Of a stretch of DNA of 64,000 nucleotides, positions 52,228-62,158 are shown piece after piece; position 1 is the stretch's first letter; the number at the start of each line of letters is the position of its first letter. Below the pieces are notes generated by a model. It did no database searches. It was not told the origin of the DNA and was given only the letters and a program-made list of their open reading frames with translations. The stretch spans positions 1 through 64,000 of the forward strand of contig NZ_JAJIWP010000008.1 in assembly GCF_020880975.1 (NCBI RefSeq), given 5' to 3'. Both the position numbers and the translations under genes were made by a program. This DNA is from Mucilaginibacter sp. UR6-1. Its GTDB lineage: Bacteria; Bacteroidota; Bacteroidia; Sphingobacteriales; Sphingobacteriaceae.

Positions 52228-53571
52228 TTAAAAAATTCCGAATTCATCCATCATCCAGCTACTTAAATAAGTAAATAATGATGGTGGTACCTCATGTGCC
52301 AGCTCAGGGTAAACAAACACCTTAGGGTTCGATTTAATATTGTTGAGCATGGTGTACTCATTATATGGCGGCGCCAGGTTATCAAGCAAACTCACCCCAA
52401 TAAGCGCCTTACAATTCAAATTACCTGAAAAATTTTTCAGATCGTAATAATCCAGGTTATCCAGCAGCTTGTTAAGCGGGATATATTTATTTTTGCTGTA
52501 GGTAACTATGGCGCTCATTGGCCAGTCGGGGTTGCCCTGTAAAGCCCTGAAATCGCAAAAAACCGGGTTATTGGCCGAGCATAGTTTAACGCGCTTATCC
52601 AAACTACAGGTAACAATACTTAAATAGCCACCCATACTACCGCCCGAACAGATGATGTTGGTTGAATCCAACTCCGGGCGGGAGCATATAAAATCAACCG
52701 CGCGTATGCAATCCATTATCGCGCCGCGGTAAATGTATTTCTTTTTGTTCTCGATGTCGGTGGTCAGGTAGCCATCTTTAGTAGGATGCACAATGTCACG
52801 ACTGTTGCCTTGCCCCCGTACGTTGAAGGAGAGGATAGCCAGTTCAGAATTACCGAATATCGGCTTAACACCAATGCCGCCATAGCCCGGTAGTACCAGC
52901 CATACCGGTAGTTTTTTACCGGGCTTAATATTTTTAGGCATGGTGAGCCAGCCCCGTACCTTCAGGTTACCTAATGATTGTGCCTCTACCAGGTAAACAC
53001 TGGTGCCGCCCTGTGCCATATCGGGCTGCTCTGTTACCTTGAAGTTGGGCTTCACGGCGTTGAGCTCCGCGCGGGCATCCGACCAAAAATCATCAAAATC
53101 AACCGGGCGCTGGGCCGTCGATTTTATTTGTTTAGTGTTAAAGCCATAAACGCGGCGCAGGGTGTCATCATATTCGGTAACGTTGATCATGAATGATACC
53201 TTGTAAAAACCCGCTTCCCTTTGCTGCGGTAGGGTAAAGGCGTATTTGCCATTGGCATGTTTGCCCAGCTTTACCGGCATTGATTTGGAGCCAAGCTCTT
53301 TATCCTTCAAATCGGTAACCAGGTAGCTTAGCGTACCCTCTTGTACTACGTTGTACGAGTTATGGATCTTCAGCTCATACTCTACCTTTTCGCCGGGCTG
53401 AAAAATGCCTTCTTTCTTTTTGGGCGATGCCTCAAAAGTAAACTCGCCCTCTTGCTCCGGGCCTTCCTGCTCTTCGTGTTGCTGTTGCTGCAAAAAACTG
53501 TTCACGGCACAAAAAGCCTGCGTTGCCCCAAGCATTAAAATAGCCGTAAATAGTATCCTGACCTTATACAT
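52228..53571 (-). CDS. Acetylxylan-esterase-family protein (second copy)
   Basis: 447 residues. Signal peptide, then an acid-rich stretch (QQQQHEEQEGPEQEGE) and a beta-sandwich domain (about 45-145). The alpha/beta-hydrolase domain (about 150-447) is of the AXE1/cephalosporin-C deacetylase type. The triad is readable as Ser312 in GGSMGG, Asp397 in LLDNLAPP and His426 in LAHEVPP; the oxyanion region is VRGQGNSRD. It probably removes acetyl groups from polysaccharide in the periplasm. It pairs with a relative at 55275 and sits after two barrel genes. Confidence 0.88.
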   Translation of the reverse strand: MYKVRILFTAILMLGATQAFCAVNSFLQQQQHEEQEGPEQEGEFTFEASPKKKEGIFQPGEKVEYELKIHNSYNVVQEGTLSYLVTDLKDKELGSKSMPVKLGKHANGKYAFTLPQQREAGFYKVSFMINVTEYDDTLRRVYGFNTKQIKSTAQRPVDFDDFWSDARAELNAVKPNFKVTEQPDMAQGGTSVYLVEAQSLGNLKVRGWLTMPKNIKPGKKLPVWLVLPGYGGIGVKPIFGNSELAILSFNVRGQGNSRDIVHPTKDGYLTTDIENKKKYIYRGAIMDCIRAVDFICSRPELDSTNIICSGGSMGGYLSIVTCSLDKRVKLCSANNPVFCDFRALQGNPDWPMSAIVTYSKNKYIPLNKLLDNLDYYDLKNFSGNLNCKALIGVSLLDNLAPPYNEYTMLNNIKSNPKVFVYPELAHEVPPSLFTYLSSWMMDEFGIF

Positions 53572-53573
53572 TA

Positions 53574-54395
53574 TTAAAACTTAGTAATTACCGACAACGA
53601 AAATGTAGTACCCTTACCGGTTGAACGGCCAACTAAAAACTGGTTAACTCCCGCGAAAAACGACAGCTTAGGATTAACGATATAAGCATAGCTGAATGAG
53701 CCCTGGGTATATGAAAAATCCTTATTTAACACGAGGTTTTGATCGAGCGTTTTGTTGATACTGGTAGAGTAGTTGCCTGATACGCCTACAGCTACCTGGT
53801 TATGTTTATCAAAGTTCAGGCCGAAAGCACCGGTGTAACGTACCTGGAACGGCCCCGCGTTTTGAAAATACTGGCGACCGCCTACTTCAAGGTTCATATA
53901 ATAATTTTTTGAGCCGATCTTGCCGCTGCCCGAACCGATGGCCCTCACCTCGGCCCCGCCTGATGAAAAGCCCAGCCCGGTATTGCTGTAAAGCGGCGCG
54001 ATGGCCATACCCTGTATGGCAAAGTAATATTTAAAGTTGATGTTGGTGAGGTAATACCTAACGCCAAACTCCATATCGCCCAAGCCCTGTGAAGTTGCGG
54101 CGGGCAGATCACGTTGTTTAAATTCGTTGATGATGTAAGGTAATGATACCACACCGGTAAGCCTGCGGCTGATGCCATATTCGCCATAAAGCGATAGCGA
54201 GCGCGACTCGAAGTAGCCACCCTGGTCATAACTGCCCAGCTTGCCGCCCTTATCCCAAAGTTGCGAAGCCCTGAAGTAACTTGCCGTTACCGATACCAGG
54301 TAATTGCCCTTTTTTACCGGCCAGCCACCTGCCATAACTGTAGCCGGTAGCGCCGCGATGATAAAGGCAATAGCTGTTTTGTAAAGTATTTTCAT
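53574..54395 (-). CDS. Outer-membrane beta-barrel protein (second copy)
   Basis: 273 residues. Signal peptide ending VMAGG, then GWPVKKGNYLVSVTASYFRASQLWDKGGKLG and about 12 amphipathic strands to SLSVITKF. The family is not named, but it closely resembles the preceding protein at 54408, particularly in GWPV-K-YxxS and in YGISR. It has the length of a 12-strand porin-like barrel. It starts 12 bases after its relative and ends two bases before the second esterase gene. Confidence 0.8.
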   Translation of the reverse strand: MKILYKTAIAFIIAALPATVMAGGWPVKKGNYLVSVTASYFRASQLWDKGGKLGSYDQGGYFESRSLSLYGEYGISRRLTGVVSLPYIINEFKQRDLPAATSQGLGDMEFGVRYYLTNINFKYYFAIQGMAIAPLYSNTGLGFSSGGAEVRAIGSGSGKIGSKNYYMNLEVGGRQYFQNAGPFQVRYTGAFGLNFDKHNQVAVGVSGNYSTSINKTLDQNLVLNKDFSYTQGSFSYAYIVNPKLSFFAGVNQFLVGRSTGKGTTFSLSVITKF

Positions 54396-54407
54396 ATTGA
54401 TAACCTG

Positions 54408-55259
54408 TTATCTTAAATAATTAGCGTGATGTTTGGCATAGTAAGGCAACTTCATGGATGCTGATAATGAAGCACCGTAACCCTGGCCGGTGTTACGCCC
54501 CGTAATAATGTAAAAGCCGCTTAAATTCATGGTAAAGCGCTTTGAAAAAGTATGCCCGAAACCTGCTGTAGCACGCTGATAGGCATAATTGCGCGCAGCG
54601 AAAGCGTTAAGCGTAAGTCCCTTATCATCGCTTTGCGAATAGATGCCGCCATAGCCAAAATTTAACTGATTTGCATCATCCAGCTTAAAGCCCAACAATC
54701 CATCCCAGGTTAACTGGCGGGGCGCGTTGTTGCCAAAGTATTGTCCGCCGCCCAGATCGACATTGTAATACGTTTTTTTACCCAGCGGGCCGGAGTTTGA
54801 CAGCCTTGCCACCATGCCCGTGTTGCCAAGCCCGAATGTTTTGATATCGGTGTTTTTATACAACGGGGCTACGCCACCTACGTAAAGTGTAATGTAATTA
54901 GCGTAATTAAAGTGTTTAAGCACCCCACTCAAACCCAGTTGCAAGTCGCCCGCGCCACTTTGGTGAAAGGTGCCGTATTGGTTAGTAGTTGTTTGGTACG
55001 ATGCAGGCAGGGTAGCTATCAGATCTAAACCACGGCTAAGCCCGTAAGCAGCATATACACCTATTGATTGTGCCTGGAAACTACCGTCAATATTTTCGAG
55101 CTTGCCTGCGTTGTTCCAACCCTTATCAGCCTTGTAGAACGATATGGTGGTTGATATTACATAATGCCTTTTGCCTACCGGCCAGCCTGCCCTTGCCGGG
55201 ATAGCCTGCGCTAAGGTTATAAGCAATGCGCTTAAAAGTATCTGTATCTTAATTTTCAT
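54408..55259 (-). CDS. Outer-membrane beta-barrel protein (first copy)
   Basis: 283 residues. Signal peptide ending PARAG, then GWPVGKRHYVISTTISFYKADKGWNNAGKLE and strands through FGHTFSKRFTMNLSGFYII. Similar to the protein at 53574 and probably from an old duplication. Likely a small outer-membrane channel. It starts 15 bases after the first esterase gene. Confidence 0.8.
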   Translation of the reverse strand: MKIKIQILLSALLITLAQAIPARAGWPVGKRHYVISTTISFYKADKGWNNAGKLENIDGSFQAQSIGVYAAYGLSRGLDLIATLPASYQTTTNQYGTFHQSGAGDLQLGLSGVLKHFNYANYITLYVGGVAPLYKNTDIKTFGLGNTGMVARLSNSGPLGKKTYYNVDLGGGQYFGNNAPRQLTWDGLLGFKLDDANQLNFGYGGIYSQSDDKGLTLNAFAARNYAYQRATAGFGHTFSKRFTMNLSGFYIITGRNTGQGYGASLSASMKLPYYAKHHANYLR

Positions 55260-55274
55260 TCCGGTTCAGGGTTA

Positions 55275-56621
55275 TTAAGGCAGTAAAAAATATTCGCGCA
55301 GCCACTGGTATTGAAAGCGGTAGTAGTTACCGTCAACCTCGTGGCCTTTGTCGGGCGTTATCCATAATTCCTTTTTTTGAGTGGCCAGCCGGTTGTACAT
55401 GGCAATGCTGCAGCTTGGCGGGCACAGTTCGTCAAGCAAACCAATACCCATCAGCACCGGGCAGCGCACCATGCCTGCAAAGTTCAGCGGGTCAAAATAA
55501 TCCCATGTTTTGAATAATCGCTGCTCGGTAAAGCCGGTTTTCTGGCTCACATAATTATTCATGTACCACACCGGGGTTTGCGTATTTGGGTGCATGGCTT
55601 TTGATATGCGCACGGCATTATGGATATCGCTGTACAGCGGTACCTCGGTAGTTACCAGTTTTATGCGTTTATCCAACGCGGCCACTACAATAGCCAAAGC
55701 GCCGCCCTGGCTGCCGCCATCAATAGATATGCGAGAGGTATCTAACCCCATATCCGGGTGCGAAGCGATAAAATCGACTCCACGAAGGCAATCCATATAC
55801 ACGGCACGGTACACATAGTTATTCCTGTCGCCAATATTGTAGAGGTTATACTGGATGCCTTTGGTATTGATGGCATCCTTACTGTTACCGTTACCGCGCA
55901 CGTTTATAGAGAATACCGCAAAGTCATCCTCCATCATGCTGGGTTCCATGGTTACCAGGTAACCCGGCACACGGTAACGCACCGGCAATTTTTTAGGGCG
56001 GTTTTTAGGTATGGTAAGCCAGCCGCGAATCAGCGCGTTGTTCCATGAGCGCATCTCCACCAGGTAAACGGTGATCTTTGGTGTCGATAGGTCCTTACGC
56101 TCCAGCACACGATATTTAGGCGGAACTTTGCTTAACGAATCGCGGGTTTTTTGCCAGAACGATACAAAATCAGCCGGGCGGTTATTCTCCGCTACTATCT
56201 GATCGGGCTTTACACCAAATACGCGGCGTACGGTATCATCATATAATGAAAGATTGAAACGAAAACTCAACTCGTAAAAGCCGGGCGTTTTTGCAGGGAT
56301 CTTAAAACTTAGTTTTTTGCTGCCACCCGGGCCTATCTTTACTTTTACCGAATCAGTAAAAACATGTTTGCCATAGTCGGTTTTAAGTTCGTAGCTTACT
56401 TTGCCTTCCTGTACTTCTTTATAGGTGCTTTTTATCTTGATATTATAAGCTACATCAGCAGGATCAATGAAAATGGCGTTCTTGCTTTTTGATGTAATAT
56501 CCAAAAATACTTCACCTTCCTCCTCAGCGGCTTCTTCATGCCCGTTGGTTTGGCAAACAGCAAGCACAGGTGCGCATATGCTAAAGCATAAAGCAAAAAT
56601 AAGAGCTAAAATTTTATTCAT
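55275..56621 (-). CDS. Acetylxylan-esterase-family protein (first copy)
   Basis: 448 residues. Signal peptide, then an acidic patch (HEEAAEEEGE) and a beta-sandwich (about 40-140) with DDTVRRVFGV. The alpha/beta-hydrolase domain has Ser304 in DGGSQGGALAI, Asp397 in LLDELCPP and His427 in KGHEVD; the oxyanion region is NVRGNGNSKD. It is a relative of the esterase at 52228 with the same architecture. First gene of the leftward operon. Confidence 0.88.
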   Translation of the reverse strand: MNKILALIFALCFSICAPVLAVCQTNGHEEAAEEEGEVFLDITSKSKNAIFIDPADVAYNIKIKSTYKEVQEGKVSYELKTDYGKHVFTDSVKVKIGPGGSKKLSFKIPAKTPGFYELSFRFNLSLYDDTVRRVFGVKPDQIVAENNRPADFVSFWQKTRDSLSKVPPKYRVLERKDLSTPKITVYLVEMRSWNNALIRGWLTIPKNRPKKLPVRYRVPGYLVTMEPSMMEDDFAVFSINVRGNGNSKDAINTKGIQYNLYNIGDRNNYVYRAVYMDCLRGVDFIASHPDMGLDTSRISIDGGSQGGALAIVVAALDKRIKLVTTEVPLYSDIHNAVRISKAMHPNTQTPVWYMNNYVSQKTGFTEQRLFKTWDYFDPLNFAGMVRCPVLMGIGLLDELCPPSCSIAMYNRLATQKKELWITPDKGHEVDGNYYRFQYQWLREYFLLP

Positions 56622-56928
56622 TTGGGCTCAATTATTCAATAGTCAATGTATTTTAATCAGGTACCGTAATTAACAATTAAGAATAATTTTACCCAAATCA
56701 GGGAAAAAATTACCCAATGCCCCATATTGTAGAGCCTTAACAAAAAGCTATTATGAAACTGTTCCGCTTGAAACAGAGTCACATTAAGCTCATGTATGGG
56801 CTTTAAATATTAAGTATTAATTAATCGTTATTTTCGGTACCTGTTAAAAAGCAAAATCAATACCAACAGATGGTTTTAACATTGGCCACAGGGAGGTAGC
56901 TTTTTAGCGTTGATGGTTAAGGTAGAGC
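56622..56928. other. Intergenic region upstream of the esterase operon
   Basis: AT-rich. It should hold the promoter of the esterase operon, reading leftward. No RNA or gene is seen, and no TAnnTTTG element could be assigned with confidence. Confidence 0.45.
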
Positions 56929-56959
56929 AAAAACGGGCAGAAAAATTTTCCTGCCCGTT
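56929..56959 (-). terminator. Terminator after metE
   Basis: AACGGGCAG and CTGCCCGTT form a nine-pair stem with a loop of A and T, followed on the minus strand by TTTTG. It lies seven bases after the metE stop. Confidence 0.85.
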
Positions 56960-56965
56960 AAAATA

Positions 56966-59278
56966 TTAAGCTATTGTTTCGGCATTAACCCTTTGCCTGG
57001 CTTCATGCGCGGCGGCTACCATGTTTTGCAGTGCTGTTTTGGTTTCGGGCCATTTGCGGGTTTTTAATCCGCAATCGGGGTTTACCCAAAGGTTGCGGGC
57101 GGGCAACAATTCGGCGGCTTTTTCAAGCAGGGCCACCATCTCGGCAGTGGTTGGTACGCGCGGCGAATGTATATCATAAACGCCCGGCCCTATCTCGTTA
57201 GGATATTTGAAGTTGGCGAATGCTTCCAGCAACTCCATTTGCGAGCGCGAGGTTTCAATAGTGATCACATCGGCATCCATAGCGGCAATGTGCTCAATAA
57301 TATCGTTAAACTCGCTATAGCACATATGCGTATGTATCTGCGTTTGGTCGGCAACGCCACTGGCCGATATACGGAAGGCCTTTACCGCCCAATCAAGGTA
57401 AGCGGCGCGGTTAGCCTTACGCAGCGGTAAGCCCTCGCGGATAGCCGGTTCGTCTATCTGTATAATGCCTATGCCGTTTTGTTCAAGCGCAACTACCTCA
57501 TCCCGTATTGCCAGGGCTATCTGGTTGGTGGTGATTTCGCGTGGCTGGTCATCCCGCACAAACGACCATTGCAGTATGGTTACCGGTCCGGTAAGCATCC
57601 CTTTCATCAGCTTATCGGTTTGCGCCGCGGCAAAGCGGCTCCACTTAACGGTCATATCCACCGGGCGGGTAACATCGCCATAAATTACCGGGGGCTTAAC
57701 GCAGCGGCTGCCGTAACTTTGCACCCAGCCGTTTTTGGTAAAGGCAAAGCCATCTAACTGCTCACCAAAGTATTCCACCATGTCATTACGTTCAAACTCA
57801 CCGTGTACAAGTACATCAATGCCTATTTCTTCCTGCCAGCGTATGGCATCAATGGTGGCCTTTTCAAGGGCTTGCTCATAATCAGCAGCGCTTAGTTCAC
57901 GCTTTTTAAATTTAGCGCGTAGCTGGCGTATGTCCTCAGTTTGCGGAAATGAGCCAATGGTAGTTGTAGGGAAGGCGGGTAGTTTAAAGCGTTGATGCTG
58001 TAGCTGCTGCCTTACCGGGAATGTGCCGGTACGCTTATCATCCGCATCACTTAACGCGGCTATGCGTTGTTTAACGGCAGGTTTATGTACCCGTGTTGAT
58101 GATCGCCGTGCTTCTATAGATTGTTGGTTGGCTTGCAGATATTGCTGGCCATCATTACCGATGGCTATGGTATTAAGCTCCCTAACCTCGTTTAATTTCT
58201 GCCGGGCAAAACTCATCCAGTTTTTAAGACCGTAATCAAGTTCTGTTTCCAGGTCGAGATCAACCGGGCTATGCAGCAGCGAGCATGATGGCGCTATAAT
58301 AACACGATCCGCACCGATAGCCGCTGTAGCCTTCTCTATCAGTTCCAACGAAGCTTTATAATCATTTTTCCAGATGTTGCGGCCGTCAACCACACCCAGC
58401 GATAGCTTTAAGCGTTCGGGCAATTGTGCCAAAACGGCATCCAGTTGCTGCGGCGCGCGTACCAGGTCAATATGCAGGGCGGCAACAGGCAGGTTTACCG
58501 CAAGTGAGGTATTATCAAGCAAGGCATCAAAATAAGTAGCTACTAAAATGTTTACCCCGCTAATGCGATTGCTTATCCATTTATAGGCATACTCAATGGC
58601 TTCCTTCTCCTTTGCCGACAGATCAAGCGCCAGCACCGGCTCATCTATCTGTACCCACTCCGCGCCTTGTTGTTTAAGGCGGTTAATAATGTCAACATAT
58701 ACCGGAACCAGTTTTTTTATCAGGTCGATACGTTCAAAACGGCTGCCTTTTTCCTTGCCCAGCAGCAGGTAGGTTACAGGGCCTGCCAATACAGGTTTGG
58801 CCTTGCCGCCCAAAAACTGGCGGGCTTGCTGGTATTCGGCAAACAGTTTTTCAGAGAATATCCTGAACTCCTGCGCCTGATTAAACTCCGGTACCAGGTA
58901 ATGGTAGTTGGTATCAAACCATTTGGTCATTTCCAGCGCGGTAATATCCAGCCCGTTTTGCTGGTAGCCGCGTGCCATGGCAAAGTAAAGGTCGGTTTCG
59001 GTATTGGTTTTTACCTCGGTAAGTACAGGGGTAAAGCGGTCGGGTATCACGCCCAAAAGCAGGCTCATATCCAGTACCTGGTCGTAAAAGCTAAAATCGT
59101 TACAAGGTATAAGGTCAATACCGGCATCCAACTGGGTTTGCCAGTTATCCTCCCTGATGGTTTTAGCGGCCTGGTTCAGTTCCTTCAGGTCGATCTTGTT
59201 TGTCCAGTAATTCTCGCAGGCTTTTTTGAGTTGACGGCGGCTACCAATGCGCGGGTAGCCTAAGTTTTGCGTTAGCAT
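56966..59278 (-). CDS. metE: Cobalamin-independent methionine synthase
   Basis: 770 residues, the full two-barrel length. The N-terminal half begins MLTQNLGYPRIGSRRQLKKA. The C-terminal half has PTTTIGSFPQT, the zinc ligands in THMCYSEF and NPDCGLKTR, and VHGEFERNDMVEYFGEQL. MetE transfers the methyl group of 5-methyltetrahydropteroyl-triglutamate to homocysteine without cobalamin. A cobalamin riboswitch stands in its leader, so expression should fall when B12 is present. Confidence 0.98.
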   Translation of the reverse strand: MLTQNLGYPRIGSRRQLKKACENYWTNKIDLKELNQAAKTIREDNWQTQLDAGIDLIPCNDFSFYDQVLDMSLLLGVIPDRFTPVLTEVKTNTETDLYFAMARGYQQNGLDITALEMTKWFDTNYHYLVPEFNQAQEFRIFSEKLFAEYQQARQFLGGKAKPVLAGPVTYLLLGKEKGSRFERIDLIKKLVPVYVDIINRLKQQGAEWVQIDEPVLALDLSAKEKEAIEYAYKWISNRISGVNILVATYFDALLDNTSLAVNLPVAALHIDLVRAPQQLDAVLAQLPERLKLSLGVVDGRNIWKNDYKASLELIEKATAAIGADRVIIAPSCSLLHSPVDLDLETELDYGLKNWMSFARQKLNEVRELNTIAIGNDGQQYLQANQQSIEARRSSTRVHKPAVKQRIAALSDADDKRTGTFPVRQQLQHQRFKLPAFPTTTIGSFPQTEDIRQLRAKFKKRELSAADYEQALEKATIDAIRWQEEIGIDVLVHGEFERNDMVEYFGEQLDGFAFTKNGWVQSYGSRCVKPPVIYGDVTRPVDMTVKWSRFAAAQTDKLMKGMLTGPVTILQWSFVRDDQPREITTNQIALAIRDEVVALEQNGIGIIQIDEPAIREGLPLRKANRAAYLDWAVKAFRISASGVADQTQIHTHMCYSEFNDIIEHIAAMDADVITIETSRSQMELLEAFANFKYPNEIGPGVYDIHSPRVPTTAEMVALLEKAAELLPARNLWVNPDCGLKTRKWPETKTALQNMVAAAHEARQRVNAETIA

Positions 59279-59464
59279 GTCTTTTAAAAAAATTAATTAA
59301 TAAATCTGTTAAAAGCGCTTTAGCCCAGCTTCGCAAAGCATCACGATAAAAAAGAAAGAAAATGAGATATAGGCACAACAGTACAGGGCAAGCCAAACCA
59401 ATACAGGCGGGCTGCTTACATGTACATCAATACCTGATCAAATTGCTTCAAATCGCGAAAGCAT

Positions 59465-59640
59465 TGTCAATTCGGTAACAGGCAGGTCTCCTGGCTTGTA
59501 ACATTTTTGCCGCCCTTCCCGCCTTTACGACAGTGGACATGATGTGGCAAAAACCTTTGGCGTTACTTACAGTTGCGCGACAGCCCGTGATTTTCACACG
59601 GTTCCCTATTAATTTAGCGTTTGTAAAACCCGTACCGGTT
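59465..59640 (-). ncRNA. Cobalamin (B12) riboswitch upstream of metE
   Basis: On the minus strand the typical order is found: GGGAA-CCGTGTGAAAATCACGG, then GCTGTCGCGCAACTGTAA, then the B12 box AGCCAGGAGACCTGCC (59496-59481). The core distances and the pairs fit the adenosylcobalamin-class aptamer. About 185 bases of leader remain before metE. The expected effect is repression of metE when cobalamin is available. Confidence 0.92.
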
Positions 59641-59720
59641 TGATGAAGATAAGTAAAGAACTTGCAGGGGCTAAAATACGTAAAATAAAAATGGTTGATG
59701 CCGCTTTGTTCGCGCAAGCT

Positions 59721-61295
59721 TTACATATAGCTTATTTTTTCTTCCTCCAGATCTAAAAAGAGCAAATGCCTGCGTACCACGTCTTCGCTTACTGCGCTGC
59801 TGTTGTGGTTGGTTTGTGTTAGCCAACTGCGCTGGTGCTCAAGCACCTGGCTGTATACCATTTTAAAGCCCTGGTCAATAGTGTCGGTATCCTGATCGCG
59901 CAAGTTTGATCTCCATTTTTGGGCTATTTGCTGCAATGCCGGAAGCTGGTCAAGCTCAGTCCGGTAGTTACTTTCAACATACTGCAACGCCACCCGGTTA
60001 AGCTGTTTGCGCAAATCAAGGTACATTTCCTCGTCTGTAAGTTTATAATCCGGATCGGTAAGCTTTAAGCGGTTAATAATTACCGGCAGGGTTAAGCCCT
60101 GTACCAACAGGGTAGTAAGTATTACAATAAAGGTGATGAACAATATCAGGTTACGTTGCGGAAATTCGGCCCCGCTGCCTAAATGCGTGGGAATAGATAA
60201 TGCCGCCGCTAATGATACCACGCCCCGCATGCCTGCCCAGCCAATAACAAGCGGGCCTTTTGCGCCGGGGTTGCGCGTGTCCGCAACGGTTATGTAATTG
60301 CGTGCTATCAAGGTAACAGCTACGGCACCAAAGCTCGACATTAACCGGGTTATCACTAATACCAGTGTTATGATCAGGCCGTATACTATGGCATCGGATA
60401 TACTGGTTTTGCCCAGCTCCGCGGTAATTTGCGGCAGGTCAAGCCCTATCAGTATAAAAACCAAACCATTTAAAATAAAGCTAAGGCTTTCCCAAACGTT
60501 TACATTTCGTAACCTTGATCGGCTGTTTAAAAAGAGCAGCCGCCTGTTTGACAGCAATAAGCCACCGGCAACCACGGCCAAAACGCCCGAGCCGCCAACC
60601 TCTTCGGCCGTTATGTACATGGCATAGGGTGTTACAATGGTCAGGATGATGTCCATATTGGCATCAGTGGGTAAAAACTTGTGCATCTTCATGGTCACAA
60701 AACCAATGATAAGGCCGCTGCCAACACCGCCCAGCAGCATCCACACAAATGAGAGGGCGGCCTCATGCCATACAAACTGCCCTGTGGCTACCGCAATGAG
60801 CGCGAAGCGGAATATAATGAGCGATGAAGCATCATTCAGCAAGCTCTCGCCCTCAAGTATGGATGAGATGCGTTTAGGTACCTTTACAAACTTGAGTATA
60901 GCCCCGGCGCTTACCGCATCCGGCGGTGATACGATGCCGCCTAACAAAAAACCAAGCGCGAGCGAAAAGCCCGGTATAAAATAATTGGCCGCCAAAGCCA
61001 CGGCAAGCGCTGTAAAAAACACAACAATAAACGCGAAGCTGCCTATTACCCGCCGCCAGTGCCACAACTCTTTCCATGATATTTGCCAGGCGGCATCGTA
61101 AAGTAAAGGCGGTAAAAATATAATGAATATCAATTCCGATTCAATATGCAGCGCGGGTATGCCCGGGGCAAAACTGATCAGCAGGCCTGCCAGCACAAGC
61201 AATACCGGGTAGGCTATCCTGATGCGGTTGGCCAGCATGATGAGCAAAATTATAATTACTACAAGGCTTATATAAAACGGGAAACTACTGAGCAT
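59721..61295 (-). CDS. Na+/H+ antiporter, CPA1 family
   Basis: 524 residues with 12 or so membrane helices. The family landmarks are EXFIIFLPPLLYDAAWQ-type segment (ELIFIIFLPPLLYDAAW), GGIVSPPDAVSAGAILK and EGESLLNDASSLIIFRFAL with the Asn-Asp pair of the ion site. A cytoplasmic tail of about 110 residues follows (DEEMYLDLRKQLNRVALQYV and later). It exchanges Na+ or K+ for H+. Single gene upstream of the metE riboswitch on the same strand. Confidence 0.94.
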   Translation of the reverse strand: MLSSFPFYISLVVIIILLIMLANRIRIAYPVLLVLAGLLISFAPGIPALHIESELIFIIFLPPLLYDAAWQISWKELWHWRRVIGSFAFIVVFFTALAVALAANYFIPGFSLALGFLLGGIVSPPDAVSAGAILKFVKVPKRISSILEGESLLNDASSLIIFRFALIAVATGQFVWHEAALSFVWMLLGGVGSGLIIGFVTMKMHKFLPTDANMDIILTIVTPYAMYITAEEVGGSGVLAVVAGGLLLSNRRLLFLNSRSRLRNVNVWESLSFILNGLVFILIGLDLPQITAELGKTSISDAIVYGLIITLVLVITRLMSSFGAVAVTLIARNYITVADTRNPGAKGPLVIGWAGMRGVVSLAAALSIPTHLGSGAEFPQRNLILFITFIVILTTLLVQGLTLPVIINRLKLTDPDYKLTDEEMYLDLRKQLNRVALQYVESNYRTELDQLPALQQIAQKWRSNLRDQDTDTIDQGFKMVYSQVLEHQRSWLTQTNHNSSAVSEDVVRRHLLFLDLEEEKISYM

Positions 61296-61591
61296 AGGTT
61301 ATGGCTAAAATGTATCAGTAAAAATAAAATCTTTCCTGATACATCCCCTTATACAGGCCATGTAATAGTTATAAAGTGTTGCCCGTGGTAATGTGAGTGC
61401 TGAAATTAATCAATTTAGGATGTTGGTGGCAGATCAATAACGCTAACAGAAATAGTGTTTTTAACTGCGAATAGTCACATTCGGCAAATTTATTTAACGA
61501 TTTAATAACATTTAAACAATTTAAATTTTGTTGTGGTTGCTTTTTAATTATATTAGAAAGTTCAAAATCATGTAATAGTTATCTGTTAACA

Positions 61592-62158
61592 ATGAGAGGG
61601 TTCAAATTAAATCGCCACCAGAATTTAACCTTTGAAGAAGTTTTTGATCGTTATAAGCGTCAGGTTTATAGCCAGGTTTACGCTATAGCAAAATCTCAGT
61701 ATGCTGCTGAGGAAATAACCCAGGAGATATTCATTAAATTATGGACTAACGCCGAGGCTTTACATGATGTAAAAAACCTGGGTGGCTATATATATACTAT
61801 AACACGCAATTACTCATTAAACTACCTGCGCAAAACCGCCAGTGATGTTAAGTTGGTAAATGAGCTTATGCGCGTAGCTGTAGTTAACGATAATAATACC
61901 GAGGCACGGCTTGCAGCATCTGAGTGCCGTGGCCTGATCTCTAAAGCGGTGAGTAAGCTTTCCCCGCAACGCCAATTGGTTTATAAGCTTTGTAAGGAGG
62001 ATGGCATGAGCTATGACGAAATTGCCGCTCAGCTTAACCTGTCAAAACATACCGTAAAAAATCATTTAATGGCTGCTTTGAGTTTTATCAATACCTATCT
62101 TACTAAAAATGGAGTAAATCCTACCTTTATATTTATAATCTGCTGTTTATATAGCTAA
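61592..62158 (+). CDS. ECF-type RNA polymerase sigma factor
   Basis: 188 residues. Region 2: FEEVFDRYKRQVYSQVYAIAKSQYAAEEITQEIFIKLW and YIYTITRNYSLNYLR. Region 4: LSPQRQLVYKLCKEDGMSYDEIAAQLNLSKHTVKNHL. It is of the Bacteroidota ECF group that is controlled by a FecR-type anti-sigma factor, which is the next gene, and activates a SusC/SusD locus. The C-terminal tail is hydrophobic (PTFIFIICCLYS), as in several relatives. Presumably turned on when the SusC-like receptor binds its ligand. Confidence 0.94.
   Translation: MRGFKLNRHQNLTFEEVFDRYKRQVYSQVYAIAKSQYAAEEITQEIFIKLWTNAEALHDVKNLGGYIYTITRNYSLNYLRKTASDVKLVNELMRVAVVNDNNTEARLAASECRGLISKAVSKLSPQRQLVYKLCKEDGMSYDEIAAQLNLSKHTVKNHLMAALSFINTYLTKNGVNPTFIFIICCLYS

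Noticed and set aside
58667..59263. 198-codon open frame on the plus strand opposite metE
   Set aside because: It lies wholly antisense to a clear MetE sequence; its composition reflects the codons of metE and it shows no domain.
59448..59717. 89-codon frame upstream of metE
   Set aside because: It coincides with the cobalamin riboswitch; no protein features.
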